Of a stretch of DNA of 7,521 nucleotides, positions 6,086-7,521 are shown piece after piece; position 1 is the first letter of the stretch; every line of letters starts with the position of its first letter. The notes under the pieces were generated by a model that was not told where the DNA came from, searched no databases, and saw nothing but the letters and a program-made list of their open reading frames with translations. Location: assembly GCA_964547525.1 (NCBI GenBank), contig CAZJOD010000174.1, forward strand, positions 1 to 7,521, in the 5' to 3' direction. This DNA is from CAZJOD01 sp964547525 (lineage in GTDB: Bacteria > Bacillota > Clostridia > JAAYHZ01). Position numbers and translations under genes: made by a program.

Positions 6086-6928
6086 TTATATAAGAATTTC
6101 CACATGTCGGGACGCATGGCAATTTATATTAACTGCAACAGGCAATCCGGCAATATGAGTGGGAAATGTAATTATTTTTACCGCCAATGCAGTTGTTTTT
6201 CCACCTAATCCTGCCGGTCCGATACCTGTCTCATTTATTTTCTCCAACAATTCAACTTCCATGCTATGTAGATATGGAACAGGATTTTTTACGTCTAAAG
6301 GTACGGTCAGTGCTTTTTTTGCCAGTATAGCGGCTTTTTCCATAGTCCCTCCTATACCTACACCTACCACTATGGGAGGACAAGGATTTGAGCCTGCTCT
6401 TACAACCGTATCAAGCACAAATTCTTTCACACCTTCTTGTCCGTCCGACGGTTTTAGCATTGCGATACGACTCATGTTCTCACTTCCAAAACCTTTAGGA
6501 GCGAATACAAGCTTAATCTTATCACCATACGTGAAATCATAATGTATAACGGCAGGTGTGTTATCTTCGGTATTTTTTCTATAGAAAGGATCTTCAACAA
6601 CAGATTTTCTTAAGTAGCCTTTTTCATAACCTTTACGAACACCTTGATTTATTGCTTCGGTCAAATTCATTCCGTCTATCAATACTTGGTTACCTACTTC
6701 CACAAAAAACACGGCCATACCTGTATCTTGACACATAGGCATCATTAAATTTTCGGCTATTTTTGCATTTTCTATTATTTGATCCAAGATATATTCACCG
6801 ATTTTTGATGTTTCATTATTACGCATTTTATTTATAACAATTTTTAGATCATTATTCTGCAAACAATTAGCATTTATACACATGGTCTCCACGGCGGATA
6901 TTATAACTTCATCTTTTATGATTCTCAT
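6086..6928 (-). CDS. Class I fumarate hydratase, alpha subunit (4Fe-4S)
   Basis: N-terminal-type subunit that carries the catalytic 4Fe-4S cluster of class I fumarase. This is an oxygen-sensitive enzyme suited to anaerobic metabolism. At 280 residues it has the usual length of the split alpha subunit. The three expected cluster cysteines are visible: C66 in MCQDTGM, C183 in GSNPCPPI and C270 in NINCHASRH. Other family landmarks are KGFGSEN (145-151), GVGIGG (189-194) and the GIGPAGLGGKTTAL segment (235-248). The ATG at 6928 has AGAGG seven bases upstream. It is the first gene of the unit alpha-beta-(icd), transcribed away from the HU gene from the promoter at 6959-6987. The homologous TtdA of L-tartrate dehydratase is the main alternative. 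Separate subunits, unlike the fused FumA/FumB of enterobacteria, are typical of clostridia and archaea. Confidence 0.93.
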   Translation of the reverse strand: MRIIKDEVIISAVETMCINANCLQNNDLKIVINKMRNNETSKIGEYILDQIIENAKIAENLMMPMCQDTGMAVFFVEVGNQVLIDGMNLTEAINQGVRKGYEKGYLRKSVVEDPFYRKNTEDNTPAVIHYDFTYGDKIKLVFAPKGFGSENMSRIAMLKPSDGQEGVKEFVLDTVVRAGSNPCPPIVVGVGIGGTMEKAAILAKKALTVPLDVKNPVPYLHSMEVELLEKINETGIGPAGLGGKTTALAVKIITFPTHIAGLPVAVNINCHASRHVEILI

Positions 6929-6958
6929 TTATCATCCTCTTATAGTTGCTTTTTATAT

Positions 6959-6987
6959 AGTATACAACAAAAAATAAATACCGTCTA
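6959..6987 (-). promoter_or_regulatory. Promoter of the fumarase genes
   Basis: On the - strand, TAGACG (6982-6987, four of six -35 matches), a 17-bp spacer and TATACT (6959-6964, five of six -10 matches). The predicted start near 6952 gives a short leader ending in AGAGG and the alpha-subunit ATG. The weak -35 suggests that activation may be needed, and a dyad lies right at it. Confidence 0.5.
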
Positions 6988-7005
6988 ACTATAATATTAC
7001 AGTTA
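6986..7005. repeat. 20-bp near-palindrome at the fumarase -35 region
   Basis: The arms TAACT and AGTTA flank the inner palindrome TAATATTA, with one mismatched pair, so nine of ten base pairs are symmetric. Its centre falls about 43 bases upstream of the predicted fumarase transcript start, close to where activators of the CRP/FNR type bind at class II promoters. It does not match the FNR consensus, so the regulator is unknown. Confidence 0.4.
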
Positions 7006-7061
7006 ATAATTATTTTTTTAATGTAAATAATATGAAATATTTTAAATATTACTTGAAACCC

Positions 7062-7090
7062 TTGACATATAAAGGTTTTCGCGGTAAAAT
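7062..7090 (+). promoter_or_regulatory. Strong sigma-A promoter for the HU gene
   Basis: A perfect TTGACA (7062-7067), a 17-bp spacer and TAAAAT (7085-7090, five of six). The 50 bases upstream are A/T tracts that could act as an UP element. High expression is expected for an abundant nucleoid protein. Confidence 0.85.
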
Positions 7091-7121
7091 GATGACAAAT
7101 TCCATGTAAAGGAGGATCCCT

Positions 7122-7397
7122 ATGAACAAAACAGATTTAGTTAATGCTATTTCCGCAAAATCCGGCCTTAGCAAGAAAGACAGTGAAGCTGCAATTAGCG
7201 CTTTTATTGAAGCGGTTGAAGAAGCATTGGTGCAAAATGAGAAAATAGTATTAGTTAACTTTGGAACATTTGAGGTAAGGGAGCGTGCAGAAAGAAAAGG
7301 CAGAAATCCTCAAACCAAAGAAGAGATTATGATTCCTGCATCTAAAACCCCTGTTTTTAAAGCAGGTAAAGGATTTAAAAACAGAATAAACGCATAA
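7122..7397 (+). CDS. hup: HU-family DNA-binding protein
   Basis: Small basic histone-like protein that dimerises, bends DNA and helps organise the nucleoid. At 91 residues it has the standard length. The N-terminal helices begin MNKTDLVNAISAKSGLSKKD. The core strand segment KIVLVNFGTFEV (41-52) is followed by the DNA-embracing arm with RNPQTKEEI, whose P63 is the conserved proline that intercalates into DNA. The C-terminal signature is PVFKAGKGFKNRI. The ATG is fixed by AAAGGAGG (7108-7115) six bases upstream. The gene stands alone: its own strong promoter is upstream, a terminator follows 33 bases after the stop, and the fumarase genes run in the opposite direction. IHF-like paralogues are longer and differ in the arm, so HU is the clear call. 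Confidence 0.97.
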   Translation: MNKTDLVNAISAKSGLSKKDSEAAISAFIEAVEEALVQNEKIVLVNFGTFEVRERAERKGRNPQTKEEIMIPASKTPVFKAGKGFKNRINA

Positions 7398-7430
7398 TTA
7401 ATTATTTAAATTATGAAAATCAGAATTGGT

Positions 7431-7458
7431 AAAAAAGCAATCTTCGAATTGCTTTTTT
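7431..7458 (+). terminator. Rho-independent terminator of the HU gene
   Basis: A perfect 11-bp stem, AAAAAAGCAAT and ATTGCTTTTTT, around the loop CTTCGA, followed by further T-rich sequence. It is placed 33 bases after the HU stop codon. Confidence 0.88.
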
Positions 7459-7466
7459 ATTTTTAG

Positions 7467-7495
7467 TGAATCAAGGGGACGGTTCCGATGATTCA
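7467..7495. repeat. REP-like hairpin with a GGGGACGGTTCC core
   Basis: TGAATCA and TGATTCA form a perfect 7-bp stem around a 15-base loop containing GGGGACGGTTCC. From memory, GGGGACGGTTC is a recurrent motif in short repeats of many Firmicutes, often near IS200-like (RAYT) transposase genes. I could not check this. Only one copy is visible and the window ends 26 bases later, so it may be a solitary repeat or the edge of a mobile element. No transposase coding sequence is seen. Confidence 0.45.
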
Positions 7496-7521
7496 TCCAT
7501 CCTCAAGTAATATAGAAAATA

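Noticed and set aside
6159..6542. Open frame of 127 codons on the + strand opposite fumarase alpha.
   Set aside because: It is antisense to a conserved enzyme with intact cluster cysteines, and its translation is low-complexity and proline-rich.
7467..7495. The terminal hairpin as part of the HU terminator.
   Set aside because: The HU terminator is complete at 7431-7458, and this hairpin is not followed by a T tract.
1..7521. Toxin-antitoxin, anti-phage or CRISPR system.
   Set aside because: No gene shows nuclease, helicase, toxin or Cas motifs, and no spaced direct repeats are visible.

Overview
The window is AT-rich and gene-dense. It has strong purine-rich Shine-Dalgarno sites, sigma-A-type promoters, a two-subunit oxygen-sensitive (class I) fumarase and envelope proteins with PASTA repeats. 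Together these suggest an anaerobic, low-GC Gram-positive bacterium (Clostridia-like). That is inference from style and gene families, with no rRNA or other marker to confirm it. A run of exactly 100 N (4114-4213) is a scaffold gap, so this is a draft or metagenome assembly, and the order of genes on either side of it depends on scaffolding.

Left part (1-3790, + strand): two envelope genes. The first is cut by the window start. It encodes at least four PASTA-type units followed by an internalin-like leucine-rich repeat domain. After a weak terminator and an extended -10 promoter comes a membrane-anchored extracytoplasmic protein with a helical TPR-like stalk and a divergent NodB-type polysaccharide deacetylase domain. 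The pair could bind and modify cell-wall glycan, but only family knowledge and adjacency support that. A strong bidirectional terminator (3752-3788) closes this block.

Middle part (3803-4231, - strand): a small DUF1858-type CxxC protein with a strong ribosome binding site. Upstream of it are a perfect 12-bp AT-rich inverted repeat, a short GC-rich stretch and the gap.

Right part (4232-6928, - strand): fumarase alpha, fumarase beta and NADP-dependent isocitrate dehydrogenase, in transcription order. The fumarase genes share a promoter near 6959-6987. The isocitrate dehydrogenase gene has its own near-consensus promoter in the 67-73 bp before it, so it can be transcribed with or without the fumarase genes. 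The products catalyse two non-adjacent steps of the citric acid cycle (fumarate/malate and isocitrate/2-oxoglutarate), consistent with a branched or partial cycle feeding biosynthesis.

Far right (7062-7521, + strand): a divergently transcribed HU gene with a textbook promoter, ribosome binding site and terminator. After it, just before the window ends, is a small hairpin containing GGGGACGGTTCC that resembles REP-type elements of Firmicutes.

No complete new defence or mobile system is visible. The least ordinary items are the PASTA-LRR protein, the divergent deacetylase with its long insert, several dyads at promoters, and the terminal REP-like hairpin.
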